A DNA stretch of 6,007 nt from Methanimicrococcus sp. (GTDB lineage: Archaea > Halobacteriota > Methanosarcinia > Methanosarcinales > Methanosarcinaceae): NCBI GenBank assembly GCA_009776675.1, contig WRNK01000079.1, positions 1-6,007 on the forward strand, read 5' to 3'. Position 1 is the stretch's first letter; each line of letters begins with the position of its first letter. The notes beneath the pieces are model-generated. The model did not search any database, was not told the origin of the DNA, and saw only the letters and a list, made by a program, of their open reading frames with translations. Both the position numbers and the translations under genes were made by a program. Shown here in pieces: positions 1 through 4,922 of the stretch.

Positions 1-578
1 AAATTATTTCAAAAATTATTGAGGGTGAACGTCCGATTACGGCAAGACCTGCCGATTTGATGAAACCGGAATATGAAAAGTTGAAAAAAGAAGCAGAAGG
101 GCATGGTATTGCCAAATCTGAAGAAGATATTTTGACTTACATTATGTATCCCCCCATTGCGCTCAAATTTTTAAAAGGCGAAAGTGTTGAAGAAGAAATT
201 CCGTGTGAATGTAAAATACCATCTTCAAAAGCACCCGAATATGTCGGCATTCCGACGGAATATCGTGTTGAGGTTGACGGAAGTGTTTATGACGTTAAAA
301 TCGAGCCGAAGGGCGGCACTGTCAAAAAAGGCCCTAAGGGTGATGAGGTACCCGACCCGGAAACGCCCGGAGCTGTCACCAGTTCCATGCAAGGTATGAT
401 TCTTTCCGTGAAAGTCAAGGTTGGCGCCAAAGTCGATGTCGGTGATGTTATTTGTGTTATTGAAGCAATGAAAATGGAAAATGCCGTCAATGCACCGCAT
501 GCCGGCGTCGTTCAAGAAATCAATATTGCGGAAGGTCACGCAGTCGCAAAAGATGACGTTTTAATGATTATCAAATAA
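1..578 (+). CDS. pycB: Pyruvate carboxylase subunit B, C-terminal part (partial; 5' end outside window)
   Basis: This is the 3' end of the carboxyltransferase/biotin-carrier subunit of a two-subunit pyruvate carboxylase, which moves CO2 from carboxybiotin to pyruvate to form oxaloacetate in the cytoplasm. The reading frame is open from base 3 with no start, so 191 residues are visible. The first ~60 residues, including [12 protein letters not shown], match the end of the PYC/OADA conserved domain. A Lys/Gly/Pro-rich hinge (codons about 300-360) follows, then a biotinyl domain of about 75 residues with the signature EAMKMEN. The biotin-accepting lysine is codon 471-473, 34 residues from the C-terminus, the usual distance for carrier domains. 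The stop is at 576-578, and pycA starts 14 bases later, so the two are almost certainly one transcript. Oxaloacetate decarboxylase alpha subunits share this layout, but the adjacent biotin carboxylase favours pyruvate carboxylase. Confidence 0.93.
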   Translation, partial: IISKIIEGERPITARPADLMKPEYEKLKKEAEGHGIAKSEEDILTYIMYPPIALKFLKGESVEEEIPCECKIPSSKAPEYVGIPTEYRVEVDGSVYDVKIEPKGGTVKKGPKGDEVPDPETPGAVTSSMQGMILSVKVKVGAKVDVGDVICVIEAMKMENAVNAPHAGVVQEINIAEGHAVAKDDVLMIIK

Positions 579-592
579 TCGGAGGAAATCGA

Positions 593-2107
593 ATGTTTCA
601 AAAAGTCCTTGTCGCAAACCGCGGTGAGATTGCGATTCGTGTCATGAGAGCCTGCCGAGAAATGGATATTAAAACGGTTGCCGTTTATTCCGAGGCGGAC
701 AATAAGGCTCTTTTTGCAATGTACGCCGATGAAGCAGCCCCGATCGGACCTGCGCCCGCCAGTCAAAGTTATTTAAACATTGAAAAAATCATCGAAATTG
801 CAAAACAAACGGGTTGTGATGCCATCCACCCTGGCTATGGTTTTTTATCTGAAAACTATAAATTCGCAAATCGCTGTGCTGAAGAAGGAATCGTTTTTAT
901 CGGTCCGCCTTCTCTTGTCATTGAAAAATTAGGAAGTAAAATCGAATCTCGCAAAATTGCCAAAAAATCGAATATTCCAACCGTTCCGGGAACAGAAGAC
1001 GCGGTTCACAATGTGGATGAAGCCACTGCCATTGCTCGAGAAGTCGGTTATCCGGTTTTAATCAAAGCTTCCGCAGGCGGCGGCGGCATTGGTATGCGCG
1101 TTGTGAACAATGAAGATGAATTTAAAGAAGCGCTTGAGACAACCATGAGACTTGCAGGCTCGGCGTTTGGTGATTCTTCCGTTTTCATCGAAAAGTATAT
1201 TTTAGCTCCAAGGCACATCGAAATTCAAATTTTAGCCGACAAGTATGGCAATGTGATTTATTTGGGTGACCGCGAATGTTCCATTCAGCGCCGCCATCAA
1301 AAATTGATTGAAGAAGCGCCGTCTCCCATCATGACGCCTGAGCTTCGAAAAGAAATGGGTGAAGCAGCTGTTCGCGCAGCCAAAGCCGTCGGCTATGAAA
1401 ATGCCGGCACCGTTGAATTCATTTATTCAAACGGGAAATTTTATTTCTTGGAAGTAAATACACGTCTCCAAGTCGAACACGGCATTACAGAGCTGATTAC
1501 CGGAATCGATTTGGTCAAACGGCAACTTCGCATTGCAAACGGAGAGCCGCTTGACATAAAGCAAGAAGATATCCATATCCACGGGCATGCGATTGAATGT
1601 CGTATCAATGCCGAAGACCCGCTTAATGATTTCTTACCATCCCCGGGAAAAATCAGAAGATATCGTTCCTCCGGCGGTCCGGGCATTCGTGTTGACAGCG
1701 GCGTTCACACCGGTTATACCATTTCCCCGTATTATGATTCCATGATTTCCAAGTTATGTGCTTACGGTCAAACACGCGACGAAGCCATCGAACGTATGAA
1801 GCGTGCGCTTTATGAATATGTCGTTATCGGCGTGACAACAAACATTCCCTTCCACAAAGCTGTCATGGAAAATGAAGAATTTGTCAAAGGTAATTTGTCC
1901 ACAAAATTCATCGACGACAACAATATTGTTGATGCGGTTCACAATATTCTTAAGCGTGACTCTGCAAAAGGGGCGACATTGGCGTCTGCTTTAGACAATG
2001 AAGAAATTGTCACTGCAGCCATTACAGCAGCAGTGGGCAATTATATTTCACATATGACCGAATTAGATTCCGGTAAAGTCGCAGGGAAAAAACCCGGCAA
2101 AAAATAA
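593..2107 (+). CDS. pycA: Pyruvate carboxylase subunit A (biotin carboxylase)
   Basis: This 504-residue protein is the ATP-dependent biotin carboxylase subunit, which charges the PycB-bound biotin with bicarbonate. It has the three family domains in order: the N-terminal biotin carboxylase fold (from residue 1, [16 protein letters not shown]), the ATP-grasp domain (about 115-330) and the C-terminal domain (about 335-445). Visible motifs are the glycine-rich ATP loop GGGGIGM (162-168), the [19 protein letters not shown] stretch, and [10 protein letters not shown] with catalytic Glu287, Asn289 and Arg291, which correspond to Escherichia coli AccC 288/290/292. The histidine is followed by GITE rather than the bacterial PVTE, as I recall for methanogen PycA. 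The Lys-rich tail (about 490-504) is probably disordered. The start ATG is set by GGAGGA at 581-586, six bases upstream. AccC of an acyl-CoA carboxylase is the alternative, but the pycB neighbour argues against it. Confidence 0.95.
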   Translation: MFQKVLVANRGEIAIRVMRACREMDIKTVAVYSEADNKALFAMYADEAAPIGPAPASQSYLNIEKIIEIAKQTGCDAIHPGYGFLSENYKFANRCAEEGIVFIGPPSLVIEKLGSKIESRKIAKKSNIPTVPGTEDAVHNVDEATAIAREVGYPVLIKASAGGGGIGMRVVNNEDEFKEALETTMRLAGSAFGDSSVFIEKYILAPRHIEIQILADKYGNVIYLGDRECSIQRRHQKLIEEAPSPIMTPELRKEMGEAAVRAAKAVGYENAGTVEFIYSNGKFYFLEVNTRLQVEHGITELITGIDLVKRQLRIANGEPLDIKQEDIHIHGHAIECRINAEDPLNDFLPSPGKIRRYRSSGGPGIRVDSGVHTGYTISPYYDSMISKLCAYGQTRDEAIERMKRALYEYVVIGVTTNIPFHKAVMENEEFVKGNLSTKFIDDNNIVDAVHNILKRDSAKGATLASALDNEEIVTAAITAAVGNYISHMTELDSGKVAGKKPGKK

Positions 2108-2109
2108 GA

Positions 2110-2145
2110 TTTTAAATTTTAAATTTTAAATTTTTAGATTTTAAA
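2110..2145. repeat. Period-7 TTTTAAA tandem repeat after pycA, possible T-tract terminator
   Basis: Three perfect head-to-tail copies of TTTTAAA lie at 2110-2130. A degenerate copy (TTTTTAGA, 2131-2138) and another exact copy (2139-2145) follow. The array begins two bases after the pycA stop codon. Archaeal RNA polymerase tends to stop at runs of T in the coding strand, so the T4/T5 runs could end the pycBA transcript. That role is inferred; the repeat itself is read directly. Confidence 0.7.
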
Positions 2146-2170
2146 TTCTCAATTTTAATTCATCAACAAC

Positions 2171-2180
2171 ATAAATATAA
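2171..2180 (+). promoter_or_regulatory. Candidate TATA box of birA
   Basis: ATAAATATAA resembles an archaeal box A and is preceded by an A-rich stretch (CAACAAC) that could act as the BRE. Its centre is about 42 bases before the birA ATG. With the usual spacing of about 26 bases, transcription would start near 2202. That leaves a leader of about 16 bases containing the GAAGGA ribosome binding site at 2205-2210. The box suggests birA can be transcribed separately from pycBA. The surroundings are AT-rich, so chance matches are possible. Confidence 0.45.
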
Positions 2181-2182
2181 AT

Positions 2183-2204
2183 TAAGAACACAATTATATT
2201 CTTA
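2183..2204. promoter_or_regulatory. Inverted repeat between the birA TATA box and start codon
   Basis: TAAGAA (2183-2188) and TTCTTA (2199-2204) form perfect 6-base arms around a 10-base spacer. The dyad spans the predicted transcription start, where a bound repressor would block initiation. The downstream protein carries a winged-helix domain, so self-regulation is a reasonable guess. The arms do not match the BirA operator consensus I remember, and six-base arms in AT-rich DNA can arise by chance. Confidence 0.3.
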
Positions 2205-2217
2205 GAAGGATTCGGAA

Positions 2218-3192
2218 ATGAATAGCAAAAGGTCGGAAATTATCAATGCACTCAAGGCCGCTGAAGGGAAAGCAGTTTCCGGTGAAGACCTTGGAAAAGA
2301 GTTGGGTATTTCAAGAACGATGGTTTGTAAATATATCAAAAGCTTGAGGGATGATAATTATGAAATTTTATCTGCCCCTAAAAAAGGATATATTTTAAAA
2401 TCGGTTCCCAAATTGCTTTATCCGGATGAGATTTTATCGGGCCTTAAGGCAACTTTATTTGGTAAAAATATTATTTATTACGAAGAAGCGAATTCATCCA
2501 ACGATATTGCTAAAAAAGTTGCACAGACATCAGAAGAAGGAACAATTGTTGTTGTTGAACAGCAAACCGGCGGACGCGGTCGATTGGGCCGCCAATGGGC
2601 GTCTCCAAAAGGTGGCATTTGGTTTTCCATTATCCTTAAACCGCGCGTCTCCCTTGAAAAAACATCACGCTTAACACTGACATTTGGTCTGAGTGTTGTT
2701 AAAGCCATTCGAATGCTTGGAATTGATGCAAAAATCAAATGGCCAAACGATGTTTTAATTAACGGCAAAAAAGTATCCGGCATTTTAACGGAAGTTGAAG
2801 CGGAAGTTGATGCCGTTGAGTTCGTTGTCATCGGCATTGGTATCAACGTGAATATGAGCCTAAAAGATATTCCGGAAAGTCTTCGAGAAAACTCAACAAC
2901 CCTTCGTGACGAAACAGGAAAAACATTCGACCGTGTCGATTTTCTTCAAAAATTGCTGTATGAAATGGAACAGGATTACATCCGTTTCAGTACGCAGCCG
3001 TTTAGTGATATTATAAATGAAATTGTTTCCTTCTCAGATACCGTCGGCAAAGATGTCACCGTTACAATGCCAAATCGTATCGTCAGCGGCATCGTTGTCG
3101 GAATTTCCAAAACCGGCGCACTCTTATTGAAGCGAAATGACGGCGTTGTTGAAGAAATTATTGCAGGCCGCTGTCTGTATTCCAAAAAATAA
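2218..3192 (+). CDS. birA: Bifunctional biotin-protein ligase / putative biotin repressor
   Basis: This 324-residue protein makes biotinyl-5'-AMP from biotin and ATP and transfers the biotin to the carrier lysine of PycB, its obvious partner here. An N-terminal winged helix occupies about residues 1-65 (EDLGKELGISRTMVCKYIKSL). The catalytic domain follows, with the adenylate-binding loop GGRGRLGRQW (about 118-127), KWPND (174-178) and NGKKVSGIL (182-190); Lys184 aligns with the biotin-contacting lysine of E. coli BirA. The small C-terminal SH3-like domain spans about 275-324. Its length is typical of class II (DNA-binding) ligases. The start ATG is placed by GAAGGA at 2205-2210. The winged helix suggests it can also sense biotin and repress transcription, as in E. 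coli; that part is inferred, and no biotin synthesis or transport genes are visible here to serve as targets. Confidence 0.94.
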   Translation: MNSKRSEIINALKAAEGKAVSGEDLGKELGISRTMVCKYIKSLRDDNYEILSAPKKGYILKSVPKLLYPDEILSGLKATLFGKNIIYYEEANSSNDIAKKVAQTSEEGTIVVVEQQTGGRGRLGRQWASPKGGIWFSIILKPRVSLEKTSRLTLTFGLSVVKAIRMLGIDAKIKWPNDVLINGKKVSGILTEVEAEVDAVEFVVIGIGINVNMSLKDIPESLRENSTTLRDETGKTFDRVDFLQKLLYEMEQDYIRFSTQPFSDIINEIVSFSDTVGKDVTVTMPNRIVSGIVVGISKTGALLLKRNDGVVEEIIAGRCLYSKK

Positions 3193-3221
3193 TTCCCCAA
3201 TGAATGGGTGTACTTTCTCAA

Positions 3222-3298
3222 ATAGGTTTATCAAATTGGTTTCTTAAATTGGTTTCTTAAATTGGTTTCTTAAATTGGTTTTCAGATTGGTTTATCAA
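3222..3298. repeat. 13-base tandem repeat array (six units) upstream of the surface-protein gene
   Basis: Units of ATTGGTTTCTTAA run head to tail. Three perfect copies lie at 3235-3247, 3248-3260 and 3261-3273. They are flanked by ATAGGTTTATCAA at 3222-3234, a 12-base variant ATTGGTTTTCAG at 3274-3285, and ATTGGTTTATCAA at 3286-3298. The two outermost units share the TTTATCAA ending, while the inner ones carry TTTCTTAA. The array sits 30 bases after birA and ends 36 bases before the Shine-Dalgarno of the next gene, in promoter position. TTTATCAAA at 3291-3299 could serve as that gene's TATA-like element. Such arrays can change copy number by replication slippage. Confidence 0.9.
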
Positions 3299-3334
3299 AG
3301 TGTTCATTCATTTAGATCATTTGATTCGATAAAA

Positions 3335-3341
3335 GGAGGTG
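3335..3341 (+). promoter_or_regulatory. Very strong Shine-Dalgarno with no standard start codon at normal distance
   Basis: GGAGGTG is a full match to the anti-Shine-Dalgarno end of 16S rRNA. The only standard in-frame start nearby, GTG at 3339-3341, lies inside this motif and so could not use it. The codon at the expected spacing in the frame of the surface protein is ATC at 3348-3350. GTG at 3341-3343 is in another frame, which stays open only to 3568. The next in-frame ATG (3417-3419) would cut into the signal peptide. Confidence 0.75.
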
Positions 3342-4064
3342 TGTTTTATCAAAACAGCTGCCAAAAAGTATACAGACAGCTTTTTTTCAAAGAAACAGCC
3401 TCTGTTATTGATTTTAATGATCTGTGTCTTTTTATTTATTTTATTGGCGTCTCCTGTTTTGGCACTCTCTTCCATCTCTTTGAGTTCCAATTTCATTGTT
3501 TTGGGTCAGGAAGACTATCCGGCAGATGCAATCGTTTCAGACAGATATGCTTTGCTCCAAGAGAATGATGTCTGCCTTTTTGAAGAGGGATACGAGGTCT
3601 ATCTTAAAGGCGTCGGGTCAAACAATGTTTGGATCGAGTATCAAAATAACATTTCTTCTGTTCCCCGTTTTGTCGGAGATGTGATTTTAAAAGAAGGTGA
3701 TACGATTCAGTGTTACCGTCAGTCTGAGACAGGAAGATATTTGATCATGACCATGACACTCGATAAAATTTTTATAAACAATTCAGATGTGATCATTGGT
3801 TTTTCGGATATTTGCCAATATCGTGATCCGGATTTTTCAAACTTCTCAGACGATGTGTCTTGGGTCATTGAAGTGAATAAACCCATTCAGGACAACCGAA
3901 ACACCCCCCAAGACCCGGGTAACAACAATGACAGCCGGCTTGATCCGGATTTAATTTCACAACCGATTTATGTGATTGCTGCAGTTTTTATTATTTTTAT
4001 TGCGGCGGTTTTGATCAGTTTCTTTTTCAGAAAAAAAACACATGATGGCGAATCCAAAAAATAA
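3339..4064 (+). CDS. Membrane-anchored surface protein, one S-layer-like domain (tentative)
   Basis: This protein of about 241 residues (about 238 if translation starts at ATC 3348) is exported and anchored. It has a Lys-bearing N-terminus and a hydrophobic segment at about 22-42 ending in SPVLA, a likely signal peptidase site. An extracellular domain spans about 45-180, followed by an Asn/Asp/Pro-rich linker (about 180-208). A single transmembrane helix (about 209-230) and the positive tail RKKTHDGESKK close the protein. The pattern EEGYEVYLKGV..NNVWIEY..GDVILKEGDTIQCYR..ICQYRDP resembles the Methanosarcina S-layer duplication domain (PF07752 type), here in one copy. That match is from memory of the pattern and is uncertain. 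Several N-X-S sequons could be glycosylated. It is not clearly linked to birA upstream and has its own repeat-containing upstream region. It may be a minor envelope component rather than the main S-layer protein. Confidence 0.75.
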   Translation: MCFIKTAAKKYTDSFFSKKQPLLLILMICVFLFILLASPVLALSSISLSSNFIVLGQEDYPADAIVSDRYALLQENDVCLFEEGYEVYLKGVGSNNVWIEYQNNISSVPRFVGDVILKEGDTIQCYRQSETGRYLIMTMTLDKIFINNSDVIIGFSDICQYRDPDFSNFSDDVSWVIEVNKPIQDNRNTPQDPGNNNDSRLDPDLISQPIYVIAAVFIIFIAAVLISFFFRKKTHDGESKK

Positions 4065-4084
4065 TCTTTGATCAGTTTCTTTTT
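4011..4084. repeat. 17-base direct repeat across the end of the surface-protein gene
   Basis: TTGATCAGTTTCTTTTT occurs exactly at 4011-4027, inside the codons of the C-terminal membrane helix, and again at 4068-4084, four bases after the stop codon. The copies are 57 bases apart. They may be the trace of a local duplication of the gene end, or may extend the T-rich termination region. The match is exact and read directly. Confidence 0.8.
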
Positions 4085-4100
4085 TATCTGATTTGTTTTT
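4070..4100 (+). terminator. T-rich candidate terminator after the surface-protein gene
   Basis: T6 at 4080-4085 and T5 at 4096-4100 follow the stop codon within 40 bases, the kind of sequence at which archaeal RNA polymerase ends transcription. ATCAG (4071-4075) and CTGAT (4088-4092) could pair as a weak 5-base stem. On the other strand, the A run at 4055-4061 would give a T tract for the converging regulator gene. Confidence 0.4.
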
Positions 4101-4105
4101 CATCT

Positions 4106-4230
4106 CAATGATTCAAATTGTCTATGCGCACCATTTTTGTTTTTAAATGGAATTTTCAATCCACTTTATATCATTCCAATGATTCAAAATGCTTCTCATC
4201 ATTCCGTTTTCATTTTAATTGGAATTTTCA
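4106..4230. repeat. Diverged direct duplication (unit about 53 bases, offset 71-72) in the convergent spacer
   Basis: CAATGATTCAAA occurs at 4106-4117 and 4177-4188, and TGGAATTTTCA occurs at 4148-4158 and 4220-4230. The two pairs have nearly the same offset (71 and 72 bases), with partial similarity in between once one gap is allowed. The second copy overlaps the last codons of the minus-strand regulator gene. This suggests an old local duplication of that gene's 3' end. AT-rich composition makes part of the similarity expected by chance. Confidence 0.45.
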
Positions 4231-4796
4231 TTTTCATCTTCCTTTTTGATGGAAATGATCAATTTCTTTTTTGTGACAGGTTCCAGCCGTTTCCATTCAA
4301 TGACAGCATCTTCTTCCAGTAAGAAATTTTCCGCTTTTTTATCGACAAGCTTGCCATTGACTTCGTAGATATAATATCCTTCTTCGCCATCCGTGGCGAC
4401 GACAAAGTTTTTACCGTCAATATTTTTAATTTCAACAACCGCGACACTCCTAAAGGCGTCCATGAGTGTCGTGCCTTTTTTCACTTCCAATTTTTTAGTC
4501 GGCGCGAATGAATTAAAAGCATCATTGAGTTTTTTGTTTTTCAAAGAAAAAACATGCGTTCTCCCATAGATTTTTCGTTGAACCAATCCGGCTTCTTCCA
4601 ATACTTTAATGTGTTTTGAGGCAACCGGAACCGCTATTTTCAGCTCTCGAGCCAATGAGGAAACATGCCGTTCTTCCTCAGCCAGCATTTGAAGAATTTT
4701 TTGGCGCGTCATACATGAAACCGCAGAAAAAACCTGTACATTTTCGTTGAGTTGAATTTCGTTTTCCTTTAGGATTTGTTTTAATTTATTCTTCAT
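4215..4796 (-). CDS. ArsR-type winged-helix regulator fused to a DUF4430-like domain
   Basis: This 193-residue cytoplasmic protein has no membrane segment. Residues about 18-86 form an ArsR-type winged helix: FSAVSCMTRQKILQMLAEEE, then VSSLARELKIAVPVASKHIKVLEEAGLV (helix-turn-helix) and the wing QRKIYGRTHVFSL. The metal-binding ELCVCDL motif is absent and Cys28 is the only cysteine, so it is probably not a metal sensor. Residues about 101-172 show the DUF4430 pattern: TTLMDAF, FVVATDG, GYYIYEVNGKLV and AENFLLEEDAVIEW, the fold related to the transcobalamin C-terminal domain. The tail (174-193) is charged. I infer that this domain senses a ligand or mediates contacts; the ligand is unknown. 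The gene converges on the surface-protein gene and diverges from the DUF2207-type gene, a likely target besides itself. No clear Shine-Dalgarno precedes the ATG, in line with a leaderless transcript. Confidence 0.87.
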   Translation of the reverse strand: MKNKLKQILKENEIQLNENVQVFSAVSCMTRQKILQMLAEEERHVSSLARELKIAVPVASKHIKVLEEAGLVQRKIYGRTHVFSLKNKKLNDAFNSFAPTKKLEVKKGTTLMDAFRSVAVVEIKNIDGKNFVVATDGEEGYYIYEVNGKLVDKKAENFLLEEDAVIEWKRLEPVTKKKLIISIKKEDENENSN

Positions 4797-4813
4797 GCTT
4801 TGATCATTGTTTT

Positions 4814-4831
4814 CAAAATTAATATATTTTG
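4814..4831. promoter_or_regulatory. Imperfect palindrome over the regulator's own promoter, candidate operator
   Basis: CAAAATTAATATATTTTG has perfect 6-base outer arms (CAAAAT/ATTTTG) and 14 of 18 positions symmetric. It covers the minus-strand TATA-like box of the ArsR-type gene, so a dimer bound here would block that promoter. Autoregulation through a dyad is usual for ArsR proteins. Assigning this site to this protein is an inference. Confidence 0.4.
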
Positions 4832-4833
4832 TT
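4821..4833 (-). promoter_or_regulatory. Candidate BRE/TATA box of the ArsR-type gene
   Basis: Read on the minus strand this is AACAAAATATATT: a purine-rich BRE-like start followed by a TATA core. The core centre near 4825 puts the predicted transcription start near 4799, about three bases before the ATG at 4796. The mRNA would then be essentially leaderless, which fits the absence of a Shine-Dalgarno. Confidence 0.5.
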
Positions 4834-4891
4834 ACCTTTTTGGATAAATATTGGTCATTTTCGGTCTCGATTTCCGATTTGCAACCTTTTT
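4834..4891. repeat. 8-base direct repeat ACCTTTTT in the divergent spacer
   Basis: ACCTTTTT occurs at 4834-4841 and 4884-4891, exactly 50 bases apart, each preceded by G and two more bases. The second copy runs into the TATA-like box of the DUF2207-type gene; the first lies just beyond the box of the regulator. The pair could be two contact points for one regulator or a coincidence. Between them is a small GC-richer patch with TCGG (4861-4864) and CCGA (4874-4877) as 4-base inverted arms. Confidence 0.3.
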
Positions 4892-4895
4892 ATAT
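4887..4895 (+). promoter_or_regulatory. Candidate TATA box of the DUF2207-type gene
   Basis: TTTTTATAT is a good archaeal box A candidate, centred near 4892. Transcription would start near 4918, about five bases before the ATG at 4923. No Shine-Dalgarno is visible before that ATG, so a leaderless or very short-leader mRNA is likely. Confidence 0.5.
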
Positions 4896-4922
4896 TTTCA
4901 GAATGTTTGCATATTGATTTTA

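Noticed and set aside
225..539. Antisense frames within pycB, and similar ones in pycA and birA
   Set aside because: They are shadows of strongly conserved coding frames, with no start signals or domain patterns of their own.
3196..3208. CCCA/TGGG hairpin just after birA as an intrinsic terminator
   Set aside because: The stem is only 4 bases with no T run directly after it, and hairpin terminators are not the usual archaeal mechanism.
3222..3298. CRISPR-like array
   Set aside because: The 13-base units are contiguous, with no spacers and no cas genes nearby; this is a simple tandem repeat.
3275..3568. 97-codon plus-strand frame starting at TTG within the 13-base repeats and using GTG 3341 after the strong Shine-Dalgarno
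   Set aside because: Its product is Phe/Cys-rich with no domain pattern and stops inside the surface-protein gene, whose own frame gives a signal peptide, domain and membrane anchor. It was kept only as part of the start-codon puzzle.
4137..4322. 61-codon plus-strand frame in the convergent spacer
   Set aside because: It is Phe/Ile-rich because of T-rich DNA, overlaps the regulator's 3' end on the other strand, and has no ribosome binding site.
4793..4807. Four-codon upstream ORF (ATG ATC AAA GCA TGA) overlapping the regulator's ATG on the minus strand
   Set aside because: If transcription starts near 4799, as the TATA box predicts, its ATG is not in the mRNA; so short a frame is expected by chance.
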